64,000 nucleotides of DNA. Origin: Apium graveolens (taxonomy: Eukaryota > Streptophyta > Magnoliopsida > Apiales > Apiaceae). The notes beneath the pieces are model-generated. The model was not told where the DNA came from and made no database searches. It saw only the letters and a list, made by a program, of their open reading frames with translations. This document shows, piece by piece, positions 22,894 through 35,419 of the stretch; position 1 is the stretch's first letter; the number at the start of each line of letters is the position of its first letter. The stretch lies in NCBI RefSeq assembly GCF_009905375.1, contig NC_133657.1, positions 67,055,233-67,119,232 on the forward strand, in the 5' to 3' direction. Both the position numbers and the translations under genes were made by a program.

Positions 22894-23241
22894 TTGTTTT
22901 ACAGTATAATTTAAGGTGTAAATCAGAACGGTGATTATTGGTGCAAAAATTATCGTAAGAAATTTTTCTTGGGCTATTTTATCCTGGACACGGCGTGGCA
23001 AACGAGATTGTTCTGCACTTTTCGGACATAGCCACAAAACGTCTTAAAGAAAGCATGATCAATGACTCATCCCAAAAAAATCAGGTATACTCATTTTTAT
23101 TTTTATATTTCAATAATTATAAAATATTCTTTCTCGAAAATATTTGTTTTTTTCAAAAAAATCATTTATTTATTTTTACAAAAATTTCACAACAATTTTA
23201 AGGCATTTCGAAATTTTACGATTGTTATATATCTGATTACC
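22894..23241 (+). other. Leader of element D with an exon-like segment
   Basis: AT-rich, with no LTR or primer site. A roughly 110-nt part (22980-23087) has normal coding composition, reads openly (ANEIVLHFSDIATKRLKESM and on) and ends CAG followed by GTATAC, like a plant exon end and splice donor. It may be a captured host exon or just leader sequence. No family is recognised. Confidence 0.3.
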
Positions 23242-24180
23242 ATGTCTAATGTAGCTTTTGATATTAATAAGCCTTTCCATTTTGAGGGTGTGTAATTTAG
23301 GCATTGTAAACAAAGAATGTTATTTTTCCTTACCATGCGTAAAGTAGCTTATGTCTTATCGACCCCAAAACCTTACCTGATCCACCTATTAGTACTGAAA
23401 CTTTTGAAACTGTGACACCCACTAATACTGAAATTACTAAGGAGATGGCTTTTTGGGTATAAAATGACTCTCTTTGTTAGAATTTTATTTTAAACGGCTT
23501 ATACGATAATTTGTACGATTACTATAATTTTGATAAGCCGGCCAAAGAAATATGGGAAGCATTCCAAAAGAAGTATGATACGGAGGAGGTTGGCGCCAAG
23601 AAATATGCGGTGAGCCGCCATCTCAAGTTTCAAATGACCGATGACAAGTCTGTGAAAGAATAATCACACGAGCTGCAAAAGATTGCACACGAGATCATCA
23701 TGGATGAGATACCCCTAGATGAGCAATCTTAAGTAGCTGTGATAATAGACAAGTTGCCGCTAAGCTAGAAGGACTTCAAGAATATCCTGAGGCATAAGAT
23801 TAAGGACTTCTCCTTAGAAAGTCTTATCACTCACCTCAAGATTGGAGAGGAAGCTTGGAAGCAAGATAAAAAAGAAGAGGTGATAGTTGTCTCCAACAAC
23901 GAGCAAGAAAGAACTCTAGTGTGGGTCTGAAGTCTAAGACAAAGAATTTCAAGAAGGCGAACCGCAAGCCACAAGAAAAGTCTCAACTTCTGAAGAATCA
24001 AATAGCGCAACCCCCCAAGAATGCCGCTGGAGCGTTCCACTGTTTCAACTTTGAAAAGCCAGGACATATGGTGAAAAAGTGCAGACTGAAGTGCCAAGAT
24101 CCCCCACAAGTTAGCAACACTGGGGAAGCCTTTGTATCTATGATCCGTAGATTAATCTTGTTATTGGAGCTGATAGGTGG
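23242..24180 (+). pseudogene. Gag of element D
   Basis: ATG at 23242 gives the copia Gag start MSNVAFDINKPFHFEGV, then a stop at 23293-23295. Continuing in other frames: KQRMLFFLTMRKVAYVLST, a W-E-A-F-Q-K-K-Y-like helix near 23550, and the SYHEL/ADKLP region near 23660-23760. The zinc knuckle at 24040-24085 reads C-F-N-F-E-K-P-G-H-M-V-K-K-C, where the second Cys has become Phe. At least six in-frame stops. This family is distinct from the SIRE elements A, B, G and K. Confidence 0.78.
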
Positions 24181-25201
24181 TGAGTAGACACTGGTGCCTC
24201 CCCCCAAGTCTACTATGACCGTACAATGTTTAAGACATATACGAATGACGAGGACAAGAAGGTGTTGTTAGGAGACTACCACACCATCAATATTGCTAGA
24301 ATTGGAAATTTGGAGCTCAAGTTTACCTATGAAAAGACCTTACTGCTGAAGGACGTCTTGCACACTCCGTAGATGCGAAAGAATTTGGTGTATGGGTTTT
24401 TAATTAATAAATGAGGGTTTATCCAAACTATAACTTTTGATTTGTACATCATTACTAAAAATGATATTTTTGTGGGTAAAGGGTACGCCGTATATGGAAT
24501 TTTTAAGCTAAATGCTGAAGTAATAAAATTTTTATTTCCTCTTGCATGTTGACTTATTTCACTACTTGGCATATTAGACTCTGTCACATTAGTAAACAAA
24601 GCATAATAAATATGAACAACCTAGGATTAATTCCCAAGTTGTCTCTCTCTGATTTAGATAAATGTGAGTATTGTAACCAAGAAAAAACCACAAAGAGTCA
24701 TCACAAGTCAGTAATGATTAAAGAAATAGAATTATTAGATCTAATTCATTTTGATATATTTGAATTAGATGGAGTTTTAACTCGAAATGGTGAGAGGTAC
24801 TTAATCACATTTATCGATGATTGTTCTGATTATACTTTTATTTATCTTATGAAAAACAAGAGTGACACATTTGATATGTTTAAGTTTTTTGCGAATAGAG
24901 TTAAAATTAGTACAATAAGAAAATTAAGAGATTTCATATTGACTGAAGAGCAGAGTACGAATCAAACCTATTTACCAAACATTATGACTCTCATAGAATT
25001 ATACATGAGAGAACTGCTCCTTATTCACCAGAATTGAATGGAAAAGCTGAAAGAAAAAATAGAACTCACATAGAGTTGGTAGTTTCCATTATGCTTGGGT
25101 CTGGTGCTGCATCTCATTGGTGGGGGAAAATCATACTAATCATATTTCACGTACTCAATAGTGTACCTAAATTTAGAAGTATGATAACTCCATATGAGAA
25201 G
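24181..25201 (+). pseudogene. Protease and integrase part of pol (element D)
   Basis: The protease active site D-T-G-A (24189-24200) is intact but directly preceded by a stop. The GAG-pre-integrase zinc region has WHIRLCHIS (24566-24592) and CEYCNQEKTTKSHH (24664-24705). The integrase core has DLIHFDIFELDG and YLITFIDDCSDYT (24736-24838). The later glutamate region is recognisable as N-G-K-A-E-R-K-N-R-T (25036-25065), in a shifted frame. The chain is cut by element E after ITPYEK and resumes at 35425. Confidence 0.85.
25197..25201. repeat. Left target site duplication of element E (AGAAG)
   Basis: AGAAG before the LTR terminus TGTGACGG, repeated at 35420-35424. The same five bases flank solo LTR S3. 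Confidence 0.92.
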
Positions 25202-25380
25202 TGTGACGGCCTCAACCTCGGGGTCAAGAGTTGACATCATCAACAACAACTATAAAACAAATAATTCAATGATAAAATATAACTACGATCCTTTTACCAA
25301 GATCTTTTCCAGGTTTAAGTATGACTTAGGTTATATTTAATACAAAACCAACCTATAACAATGATCTGAACAATACTATC

Positions 25381-25494
25381 TTAATACAGCAACTCAACAG
25401 ACCATCTATGATCCAACACAACTACCTCAGAGGAGCCTGACACGAAAGAAACTGGAACTCTGCCCTGACTACCGCGGAAGAATCTCCTAGGCAT
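25381..25494 (-). CDS. Small ORF near the 3' end of LTR E (37 aa)
   Basis: ATG at 25494 directly follows TATTGCAG on the minus strand, which resembles a 3' splice site. It encodes a basic start (MPRRFFRGSQGRVPV) and ends W-S-V-E-L-L-Y. S3 has the same ORF of the same length (50322-50435), with substitutions but no stop. It lies about 290 bp before the LTR end, the same place as the small ORF in element C, and both LTR types share GCTCACCCTTGC just upstream. The 5' LTR of E has lost this region. A translated upstream ORF is possible but unproven. Confidence 0.4.
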   Translation of the reverse strand: MPRRFFRGSQGRVPVSFVSGSSEVVVLDHRWSVELLY

Positions 25495-25751
25495 CTGCAA
25501 TACATATATAAAACATTCTGCAAGGGTGAGCAATCAATTGCTCAGCAGTACCATTATCTGAATAACAAGTAAAAATGATTTAAAGTAAAGCAGTTATAGG
25601 AACATAATTTATAACTTGTTAGAAACATGTAAAATATGTATAAACTGCATATCAAAACTAGCATGCTCTGTAAAATAAAATCAACAATCATGTGCTGTGC
25701 ATAAATATCAGAGTTCAATTTTAGCATGCTATTTTTATTTTCAAACTTTCC

Positions 25752-25909
25752 GTTCCATTACAGGAACCATAAAACCATCTGTCCCGTTACGGGGACCCAA
25801 AACCATTTGTTCCGTTACTGGAACCTCAATCACTTGTTCCGTTACTGGAACCATAAAATCATTTGTCCCGTTACAGGGACCACAAAACTATTCATTCCGT
25901 TACGGGAAC
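25752..25909. repeat. Array of six 16-bp palindromes, LTR E left copy
   Basis: Units start at 25752, 25781, 25809, 25836, 25865 and 25894, spaced 27-29 bp. Arms alternate between GTTCC/GGAAC and GTCCC/GGGAC, so a T-to-C change in one arm is matched by A-to-G in the other. Loops are ATTACA, GTTACG, GTTACT, GTTACT, GTTACA and GTTACG. The sixth unit starts ATTCC and is imperfect at its outer base. Spacers are CATAAAACCATCT-like. Confidence 0.9.
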
Positions 25910-28581
25910 CATTAAACCAAAATCAAATATAAAGTGGATGAATTCTAGGGTCAACTGATCAGTCTATCCCACCACAAATTGTTTCGAAACTCAGAGACTA
26001 GCTAGGTCTCTATTATGCTGGACTAAGCAGCCTACCAATGCGCGCATCCGACTTAGCCTCTTACGCAACCACTTGCTCGACCGTTACCTAATAACGGGCC
26101 TCTTACACCACTGACCATCCAATATCTGATTCATTTTATCCAGTTTCAAAATCACTTTTACCTATCTCTTGTTAAAATCAATCATGTCACAACACACTAT
26201 TCAAAACCTCTTTTCCATTTTTAATCACACTTTAGAGATAGTTATTTTCAGAAGTTACTTTTACCCAAAAATACATATTTAACAAAATTTTCAAACACAG
26301 GGGATACGTAACTTAAAACATTTCTGATCTTGTTCAAAAATAAAACAACATTTCATTCATATATACTGAACCATAAAAGAATGGTCAGGGGTACTTGCCT
26401 TGCAGAGCTTTACAACTATTACTGATCGACTTTGAGCCGACTCGGACGCTCAGGCTTTATCGTCTAACCACTAGATTACCTTAGATTTGACTTCAACACT
26501 CAGGTTCTTCGATTGGAACCCTACTGAGCTCGTCGACTGTCTCCTAGGTTATCTTTAGTCCAACGTCAATTCTCGAGTCCTTCGACTAGCACCTATAGAG
26601 TCGAAATACTCTATATTAGACGTCCAGGTATGTTTGACATATCCTCAATAACAAGCCTACCCATTCGATATCAAATCCCGACTCGTACTTATATGTACTA
26701 TTATAATACATATAGCAATCAGGGTTCACATACTCAAAACTCGACTCGATGATCATTTTCGGAAAACGCATATACTCGTTGTTTTAAGAAACAAGTTGCC
26801 AGTTATATTTCGCAAATTATTTATTTATAATTATATAACTATTTACATTCGACTGGTAGTTCCGATATTTTACTGGATATGCTCCCGAAAATCGGGCAGC
26901 GTCACCTTTGTTTATCGGACTACCCGTCGAATACAATCAATGTCAATTCACAACCAATCAATCCAATCCAAACCAATCACGTAATCCAACCAACCTCACA
27001 TCGGATATTTAACTACTACTTTTATTTTGAATGTTACAGAATAAAATTTATAAATTATTATTATTATTTAATAACTGTAGGACTCAGAAATAACTCATCA
27101 CCGCCCACCGTCGGCTCGCCGAGACTCATCACCGACGGCGGCAAAACCCGGAGGTACCCTAATTCAGGCTTCCATTCACGGGTTCCACCGATAAATTTTG
27201 GAATAACTAAAACAATAATTCATTTAGTCACCAAAATTCACTCGAATTTCTTTCAGAAAAATAATCCGAGTAAACCAACAGGAATAATCAAATATTTTCA
27301 TCAGGAATCTTATGAATCAGCAATTTAAACAGCAAGAATAATATTCGAATTAATCAAATATACTCAAGTCGAACCACAGTAACAAAGATTCAAATCAGCA
27401 AAAGATAACCACAACAAAAATACACAACATACACGCATGACCACACACAGGGAAAGGATAGAAACAACCACCAGCCACCGGAATAACCAGGGATGGCGGC
27501 GGCATAATACCGGAAAACGACGAAGTGCATAAATAATACCACTGGAAAGAAAACAATCACTAGCTGAATTTCAAGAACACAACAACAACTTACCCAACTG
27601 AAATACACATACATACATACGTATGTATGTATATATACGTACACAATCAGGACAAATAGAACCGAGCAACCAAACCAACCGAAAAAAAGGCGGCGACAAC
27701 AAGGTCAAGAACATAGATGGCCGGAAACAAGGCGGCCGAAGCCCACCTGCAACCAGAAGAGAACGGGGAGGAGGGAGGGTGGAGCAAGAGAGATCACAGA
27801 GATTTTGAGAGAGAACAATTGAGAGATTGAGACCCGAGAGAGGCTAAGATCGTGTTTTTTTTATTTTATTTATTTATTTTGTTCCAATCAGCAGTAGACA
27901 CGCACATAACAAAATGCTAAGGGTTAGACATGTGCCTCTCCTCTTGTTTAGGGCAGCCTATTTTATCCCGCTTCTGAAATTTAACGAATAATTGCGCAAC
28001 GAAAAATAATCCAAAAATTACCGAGTAAATTTTTAAAATATTGCAAATATCCCGAAGTTACTAGATACGTAAATTCCATAATTTTATAGCCATTTCTGAA
28101 ACATAATTTATACCCGCATTTTACAATTAAACGAATCAACGCGCGAGTGAAATTAATCCCAAAAATTCTCAAACTTCAATAAATATGAGTTTCATAATTT
28201 TTGAAGAATCCTGGAATTAAATACGGATTTTATGAATAAATGAAATCAGAAAATCATACAGGGCTAAATAATTAATGAAATATTGATTTATAAATTTTGA
28301 AAAATCCCAAAAATAATTATTATCATTATAAACCATAAAAATAATTTTAGAAACATTCCAAATATTTATACAAATAAATTTGCATCAAATCCACTTTTAA
28401 AAGTGATAACAATTCAGTATACTTAATAATTAATTACACGAACCACCCTATACACCATAAATCACACACATAGATAATAATAAAACAACACATAGTTGTC
28501 AGAAGCTATACATATATATTATTCATTTAATAATTCCCTAATTACACTTTAATTAAATATAAAAGTATACGAGTCATTACA

Positions 28582-28594
28582 TCCTTCCCCACTT
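28582..28594 (-). other. Polypurine tract of element E
   Basis: AAGTGGGGAAGGA on the minus strand directly precedes the 3' LTR start TGTAATGACTC. It fixes the orientation of E. Confidence 0.88.
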
Positions 28595-28599
28595 AAAAA

Positions 28600-29560
28600 A
28601 GATTCTGTCATCAGAATCTGATCTAATTAAACAAGTGAGGATATTTGTCAAGCATATCTGACTCTAACTTTCAAGTAGACTCTTCGACTCGAGGATTTAT
28701 TTAAAGGATACTCACTATAGATATAAACTCATTCCTAAGGATTCGCTCGAAATGATCTAGGATTTGGATCGATCATCCCACACAGAACAGTTTGGATGAG
28801 AGCCCATTGGCTCTTAATCAACGACTTGGTTCGAATCAGGAACATGTCACCTTAATATTGATATGCAGAACACATTATATATATATATATTACAACTGCG
28901 GCGGTAAGACCAACTCATGAGCAACTTTTACCTATATTTCTCAATACCTCGAAAGGTTTCATATACTTAGGAATCTACTTGTCCCTTTTTTTCAAACTCA
29001 ACCAATCTCTGTCAAGGTGAATCTTTTGTTAATACCAACAATCCTATTTTTATATTCACACTCTTTTAATGCAAGTCCGCCTTCTTTCTTTGTCTATCCC
29101 AAGCTGCTTCCTTTCTAATCTTCATAGGGAAATCCTTAAGCATTCTACACAGACTTTCTTAATCTTCGAATAACTGAGGATGTTATCAATAAATACAATT
29201 TGCTTATCTAAGTACTCCTTATATACTACGTTCTCTAAATCCTTGGAGACGACTTATACATTTGTTACTCCATATGATATCACCAAACTTGCCACGCACA
29301 TAACTCATTCTAATCGCAATCTTTGATATTTCCTCATGCTGGATCTTAAGTAAATTCTCGAGAAATTACACATTCCTTGAATTAGGTCACATAAGTAATC
29401 AATTCTTAATAAAAGTTATTTATTCTTATTCGTCGTTTTGTTAAACTCCCGATAATCAGTACACAACCTCATAATTCCATCCCCTTCTCCAACAACATCA
29501 CTGGTGTACCTCAATGGACTATATCTGGTATGCTCACTTTCCTCCTTCTAATAACTTTTA
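28600..29560 (-). pseudogene. Shrunken pol of element E (RT remnant and integrase end)
   Basis: On the minus strand: D-Y-R-E-F-N-K of RT (29440-29460), the catalytic region V-F-I-D-N-I-L-S-Y-S-K (about 29170-29205, usual F-I-D-D with the second Asp changed to Asn), then remnants of the integrase C-terminal part (G-P-F-E-V-L and LR-HVPDSNQVV near 28840-28960). RNase H and the integrase core are missing, so about 2 kb of pol has been deleted. Inactive. Confidence 0.68.
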
Positions 29561-29789
29561 CAATTATCGAACTAGTTATTTCATTCCAATGGCCTCTAGA
29601 ACTCCAGGGCATTTATTTATTACTCAAACTTCCCCCAAACTTAAGTATTTTCTTCTTTGTATTTTAGCACATGGTGGATCTACCTTATATCCTTAGCTTA
29701 TTACTCTTTTTTATCGTATAATTGGAAGAACTTCTTATATTGCTTCTGTACCTAGAAACTTACCTTACTATTGGCTTTTTCTGGTAATC

Positions 29790-30985
29790 AATTATTGCCC
29801 TGGTTCTTTATGAGGGTCTTGAGCAACTGATCTTTTACTCCTATTATAAGCCTTAGCCTTGGCTATACTAGACGAAAAACCTTTTGATGCACTACCTCCC
29901 ATGCTATCTCGAGAAGCACTTCTACAGTTCTTGGCAACATGCCCCACATTGCCACGGTTGTAATAGGTGACTCCTGGATTTTCCACCTTTCATTCTGACG
30001 CGTAGTGTTCTTTCTGTCCACACCTGAAACATTCAGTATTTGCCTTACACCTCCCACCATGCCTCTTACCATATTGTTTATACTCCGATATAGGCGACTT
30101 AACCGACTTGGCTTGATTAGAGCCGGCTGAGGTGTTACTAGTCCTATTTAAGGAAATACTTTTCCCTCTAAATTCTTTATTCTTACTCCTTCCAACCTTT
30201 TTCTGAGATTTCTGGCTGGACCCTTCTTGACCTAATGCTTCTTCTATATCATCTATCTTTCGCTTCTTATCTTCTTTTTCTCTAGCGGCTAACTTATGAT
30301 CAAATTCAATTACTAAGGCGGCCTAAACTATAGAAGGATACATCTTAAGTTGCAATGCCACCACTCCACTACGAATTTCAGACTTCAATCCTTGTTGAAA
30401 CCTCATTGCCTTCTGAGCTTCAGAGTGTACATAATCTGGTACAAACCTAGCCAACTCTGTGAACTTAGCCTCATACTCAACTACACTTCTATCAGCTTGC
30501 TTTAATTCTAGAAACTCAATCTCCATTTGACTCTGTACACAATCTGAGAAATACTTTTCCAAAAACAACTCAGTAAATCGGGCCCATAGAACAGGGCCTT
30601 CTCCTTCTAATGTTCTGGTTGACTCCCACCAATAATTCACTTCATTCCTTAGGAAGTAGCTTGCATAATCAGTCTTAAAATTATCACTTACTTGGACAAG
30701 ATTGAAAGATTTCTCCATCTCTTTTAACCATGCTCCAGCAGTTACGGGATTAGGTTCACCTTCAAACTCAGGAGGGTTAACATTCTGAAAAGATTTGAAA
30801 TTAGCACTTTGGTTCACTCCTTGTTGTTGATGCTGCAACAGTAGTTGCTGCTAGTGATCCTGTTGGATTAACTACAACTGTTGTTGCTGCTGCTGGTGCA
30901 ACGAGTCTAGAATTTCATTTATAGTTGGACCCTCCATAAAACTACTACTATTTTCTTTAGACTGGGTAGCTTTCTTGGGTGGCAT
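29790..30985 (-). pseudogene. Gag of element E
   Basis: ATG at 30985 begins MPPKKATQ, followed by a glutamine-rich stretch with two stops (30840-30910). The capsid domain is open at 30323-30838 and holds the typical gypsy order: NPPEFEGEPNPV, AWLKEMEKSFNL, YWWESTR, F-L-E-K-Y-F-S, EFLELKQ and YEAKFTELARFVPDYV. A stop at 30325 follows. The C-terminal zinc knuckles are ruined. The first reads C-F-R-C-G-Q-K-E-H-Y-A-S-E then a stop where Cys is expected (about 30000). In the second both leading Cys are replaced (Y-Y-N-R, about 29960). Confidence 0.85.
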
Positions 30986-32594
30986 TTTCCTGGAGTATAT
31001 AAATGAGTTTATTCAAAACATAACAAAATGTTTGACAAAAGGTATTACCGTTTAAACGGTGCGCCTCTATCAGGAAATGCTTCCCAATAAAAATACCCAT
31101 GTCCTTAATATCAGGGTCCATTTACAAAAGAAATCTATATTAACAGCACTAGCAATCATAGCAACAATGACAGTAGCTGAATCAACAACAGTTTAGGAAG
31201 ACTAGGATACAAAGAAACTAAACACTGTCATACGACTCCTTAATATAACAACAACTTACTAACTTCTCGTCACTACTCAATTAGCACCTCAACTTTAATA
31301 TACCACAAGACTTGGATGGCTATATCACCTACCTACATTGAACAAACTGATAAATCAGGTCAATTTTAAGTAACGCTAAACTCTTCCAGGCACCATAGTC
31401 CAAATTCCAACCAACCTTTTCTCCAAGGATGATTTCTTATCACCCTCAAGTGATTCATCAATCATCGTATTACCTTTCCTTCCCAAGGCGACTTCTTATC
31501 TTCTACCATTAACCTATCTTCCATAGAGTTAACTTTTCTAAAGCCGCACCCTTCAATATCGAATCATGAATCCTCTCTACTATTGTCGTTTCCCAGATAG
31601 CTAGCAACCCGCTGTAAAACTTCTATTTCCTCCAGACAGTCAATTCTCATTTACTTTCAATAACTAGGACTATCTAATTATAAAAACTACTGACAATTCA
31701 CTTCCTCGGGACTTCAAATGAAATTTCAAAGTCAATGAATCAATCGAATAAGAAGGAACAGTGAGGAATATATAGGTATGACTGAGAGCAACCATACAAG
31801 TACATAAGATGGCCAGTCTTAGTACCGCACAGTACATAACACATAACTCGGTGGTGTCCCACCAGACCATTTTGTGACATAGACAAATGGTCAATTCATA
31901 TGCATTGTTTTGCCCCAATCAACCAAAAAAGTCACCGAGGAAAGAAACAATGTTTAGATAAGAAATTCACAAATAGAATAGAAAGAATCTGATTTGTAAT
32001 GAGGTCAACAGGACTTTAAGTTTCTTACTTCGCGCTCCTAACTTGCTCACAGGATGAATACGCAACTTATGGAATAGTAAATAATTATTCCAGAAACAAA
32101 ATTATGCCTCAAGAAAGAATTATAGTGTTCAAGATATAAACCACCATACTAATCTCCATTCATTACGAGACTTGGCTGTCATGACAACCACTGACTATTA
32201 GCATTCCATCTGAATTCACCGAGGTCGCACACTTAATTCTTCAACATTCCTTGACGTCGAAAATGCTATATTTAGGGATAATATGGGTGTTTCTATAACT
32301 GACACACCAAGGATTCGCGCAAGGGTTGAATTCCCGCGATCAGACTCGTTTTCTCAAAGAGAAAACTAGAAATCTCTATCGAACATTACTAGTAATACAT
32401 AGGCGAAGGAAATGTACTCTAGGTTAGGGCGGTTCCAGTCAATCCTCAATAAACGTCAGGGTTACGCCTCCGAAACCCTTGACGGAACTCCTAGACTCGC
32501 TCATCTGATTGAGTTGCTGACTTACATCTATATGCAAACCTTCCTGTACTCTTTTAACTCTACTCCAAACCTAAATCAGGCACTCAAACCTGTA
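30986..32594 (-). other. Leader region of element E between primer site and gag
   Basis: About 1.6 kb between the primer site and the Gag start. I see no domain, RNA gene or repeat in it. Open frames on the plus strand here match nothing known to me. Confidence 0.5.
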
Positions 32595-32606
32595 GCTCTG
32601 ATACCA
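32595..32606 (-). other. Primer binding site of element E
   Basis: TGGTATCAGAGC on the minus strand, complementary to tRNA-Met. The shortened 5' LTR begins only one to two bases away, as if a deletion ran exactly up to the primer site. Confidence 0.9.
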
Positions 32607-32607
32607 A

Positions 32608-35419
32608 CTATTTTTATTTTCAAACTTTTCGTTCCATTACAGGAACCATAAAACCATTTGTCCTGCTACGGCGACCCAAAACCATTTGTTCCGTTACTGG
32701 AACCTCAATCACTTGTTCCGTTACTGGAACCACAAAATCATGTGTCCCGTTACGGGGACCACAAAACTATTCATTCTGTTATGGGAACCATTAAACCAAA
32801 ATCAGATATAAAAGAGGATGAATTCTTGGGACATCTAATCAGTCTATCCCATCATTAATTGTTCCGGAACTCAGAAACTAGCTAGGTCTCTGTTATGCTG
32901 GACTAAGCGGCCTACCAATGCGCACATCTGACTTAGCCTCTTACGCAACCACTTGCTGGGACGTTACCTAATAACGGGCCTCTTACGCCATTGACCATCC
33001 AATATCTGATTCATTTTATCCAGTTTCAAAATCACTTTTACCTATCTCTTGTTAAAATTAATTATGTCACAGCACACTATTCAAAACCTCTTTTCCATTT
33101 TTAATCACACTTTAGAGATAGGTATTTTCAGAAGTTACTTTTCCCCAAAAACACATATTTAACAACATTTTCAAACACAGGGGATACGTAACTTAAAACG
33201 TTTCTATTCATGTTCAAAAATAAAATAACATTTCATTCATATATACTGAACCATAAAAGAATGGTCAGGGGTACTTGCCTTGCAGAGCTTTACAACTATT
33301 ACTGATCGACTTTGAGCCGACTCGGACGCCCAGGCTTTATCGTCTAAGCACTAGATCACCTTGGATTCGACTTCAACACTCAGGTTCTTCGATTGGAACC
33401 CTACTGAGCTCGTCGACTGTATCCTAGGTTATCTTTAGTCCAACATCAATTCTCGAGTCCTTTGACTAGCACCTACAGAGTCGAAATACTCTATATTAGA
33501 CGTCTAGGTATGCTTGACATATCCTCAATAACAAACCTACCCATTCGATATCAAATCCTGGCTCGTACTTATATGTACTATTATAATACATACATCAATC
33601 AGGGTTCACATACTCAAAACTCGACTCGATGATCATTTTCGGAAAAGGCATATACTCATTGTTTTAAGAAACAAGTTGCTAGTTATATTTTGAAAAATAT
33701 TTATTTATAATTATATAACTATTTACATTCGAGTGGTAGTTCCGATATTTTACAGGATATGCTCCCGAAAATCGGGCAGCGTCTCCTTTGTTTATCGGAC
33801 TACCCGTCGAATATAATCGATGTCAATTCACAACCAATCAATCCAATCCAAACCGACAGCGGTTTATAAATTATTATTATTATTTAATAACTGTAGGACT
33901 CAGAAATAACTCATCACCGCCCACCGTCGGCTCGCCGAAACTCATCGCCGACCGTGACAAAACCCGGAGGTACCCTAATTCGGGCTTCCATTCACGGGTT
34001 CCACCGATAAATTTCGGAATAACTAAAACAATAATTCATTTAGTCACCAAAATTCACTCGAATTTCTTTCAGAAAAATAATCCGAGTAAACCAACAGGAA
34101 TAATCAAATATTTTCATCAGGAATCTTATGAATCGGCAATTTAAACAGCAAGAATAGTATTCGAATTAATCGAATATACTCAAGTCGAACTACAACAACA
34201 AAGATTCAAGTCAGCAAAAGATAACCAGAACAAAAATACACAACATACACGCATGACCATGCACAGGGAAAGGGTAGAAATAACCACCAGCCACCGGAAT
34301 AACCAGGGACGGCGGCGGCATAATACCGGAAAATGACGAAGTGCAGAAATAATACCACTGGAAAGAAAACAATCACTAGCTGAATTTCAAGAACACAGCA
34401 ACAACTTACCCAACTGAAATACACATACATATATACATATATATGTATATATACGTACACAATCAGGACAAATAGAACCGAGCAACCCGACCAACCGAAA
34501 AAAAAGACGACGACAGCAAGGTCAAGAACAGAGATGGCCGGAAACAAGGCGGCCGAAGCCCACCTACAACCAGAATAGAACGGGGAGGAGGGAGGGTGGA
34601 GCAAGAGGGATCACAAAGATTTTGAGGGAGAACAATTGAGAGATTGAGACCCGAAAGAGGCTGTGATTGTGTTTATTTATTTATTTTCTTCCAATCAGCA
34701 GTAGACGCACACAAAACAAAATGCTAAGGGTTCGACACGTGTCCCTCATCTTGTTTAGGGCAGCCTATTTTTATCTCGCTTCTGAAATTTAACGAATAAT
34801 TGTGCAACGAAAAATAATCCAAAAATTACCGAGTAAATTTTTAAAATATTGCAAATATCCCGAAGTTACTAGAAACATAAATTCCATAATTTTATAGCCA
34901 TTTCTGAAACACAATTTATACCCGCATTTTACAATTAAACGAATCAATGCGCGGGGGAAATTAATGCCAAAAATTCTCAAAAATATTTTAAAATTCTCGG
35001 ATCACTCCAAACTTAAATAAATATGAGTTTCATAATTTTTGAAGAATCCTGGAATTAAATACGGATTTTATGAATAAATGAAATCAGAAAATCATACAGG
35101 GCTAAAAAATTAATGAAATATTGATTTATAAAATTTGAAAAATCCCAAAAATAATTTTTATCATTATAAACCATAAAAATAATTTTAGAGACATTCCAAA
35201 TATTCATGCAAATAAATTTGCATTAAATCCACTTTTAAAAGTGACAACAATTCAGTATACTTAATAATTAATTACACGAACCTCCCTGTACACCATCAAT
35301 CACACACATAGATAAAAATAAAATAACACATAGTTGACAAAAGCTATACACATATATTATTCATTTAATAATTCCCTAATTACACTTAAATTAAATATAA
35401 AAGTATCTGAGTCGTTACA
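32608..35419 (-). repeat. 5' LTR of element E, lacking its last 527 bp
   Basis: Aligns with the left LTR from CTATTTTTATTTTC (left position 25729) to the end GAGTCGTTACA. The portion equal to 25202-25728, holding the LTR terminus and the small ORF, is missing. It contains the palindrome array (32631-32788) and lacks about 60-70 bp near 33855 that the left LTR has around 26978-27050. Confidence 0.88.
32631..32788. repeat. Palindrome array, LTR E right copy
   Basis: Same six units as in the left LTR. Units 1, 3, 4 and 5 keep perfect arms. Unit 2 (GTCCTGCTACGGCGAC) and unit 6 (ATTCTGTTATGGGAAC) are imperfect. Unit 5 differs from the left copy only in the loop. Confidence 0.88.

Larger units (their letters stand above)
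25202..28581 (-). repeat. 3' LTR of element E (3380 bp)
   Basis: Termini TGTGACGGCC and GAGTCATTACA. Contains a small ORF (25381-25494), a palindrome array (25752-25909), a TATG/TACA-type microsatellite near 27605-27645 and an AT-rich end. Solo LTR S3 is a diverged copy along the whole length. The long open frames within it are by-products of the repeats and shared DNA, not genes. Confidence 0.9.
25202..35419 (-). mobile_element. Element E: Ty3/gypsy (Tekay-like) retrotransposon
   Basis: A 10.2-kb insertion in the integrase of D. The minus-strand orientation is fixed by the primer site beside the right LTR and the purine tract beside the left LTR. 5' LTR 35419-32608 (shortened), interior 32607-28582 (gag and a shrunken pol), 3' LTR 28581-25202. 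The two LTRs look highly similar over their shared length, so insertion was fairly recent relative to C. The interior is deleted and broken. Confidence 0.9.

Noticed and set aside
25752..25909. Regularly spaced palindromic repeats resembling a CRISPR array
   Set aside because: Spacers are only about 12 bp and are themselves similar, the array lies inside a plant LTR and recurs in other LTR copies, and no cas gene is present.
25697..25932. ORFs over the palindrome array in LTR E and S3
   Set aside because: The peptides are repetitive only because the DNA is. Two overlapping frames are open by chance.
26879..27328. 149-codon ORF in LTR E, and the matching one at 33788-34144
   Set aside because: No domain, no conservation of frame in S3, and it lies in non-coding LTR sequence.
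27981..28172. Minus-strand ORF conserved between the LTRs of E and partly in S3
   Set aside because: Conservation is at DNA level. The start and end differ in S3 and there is no leader or known family.
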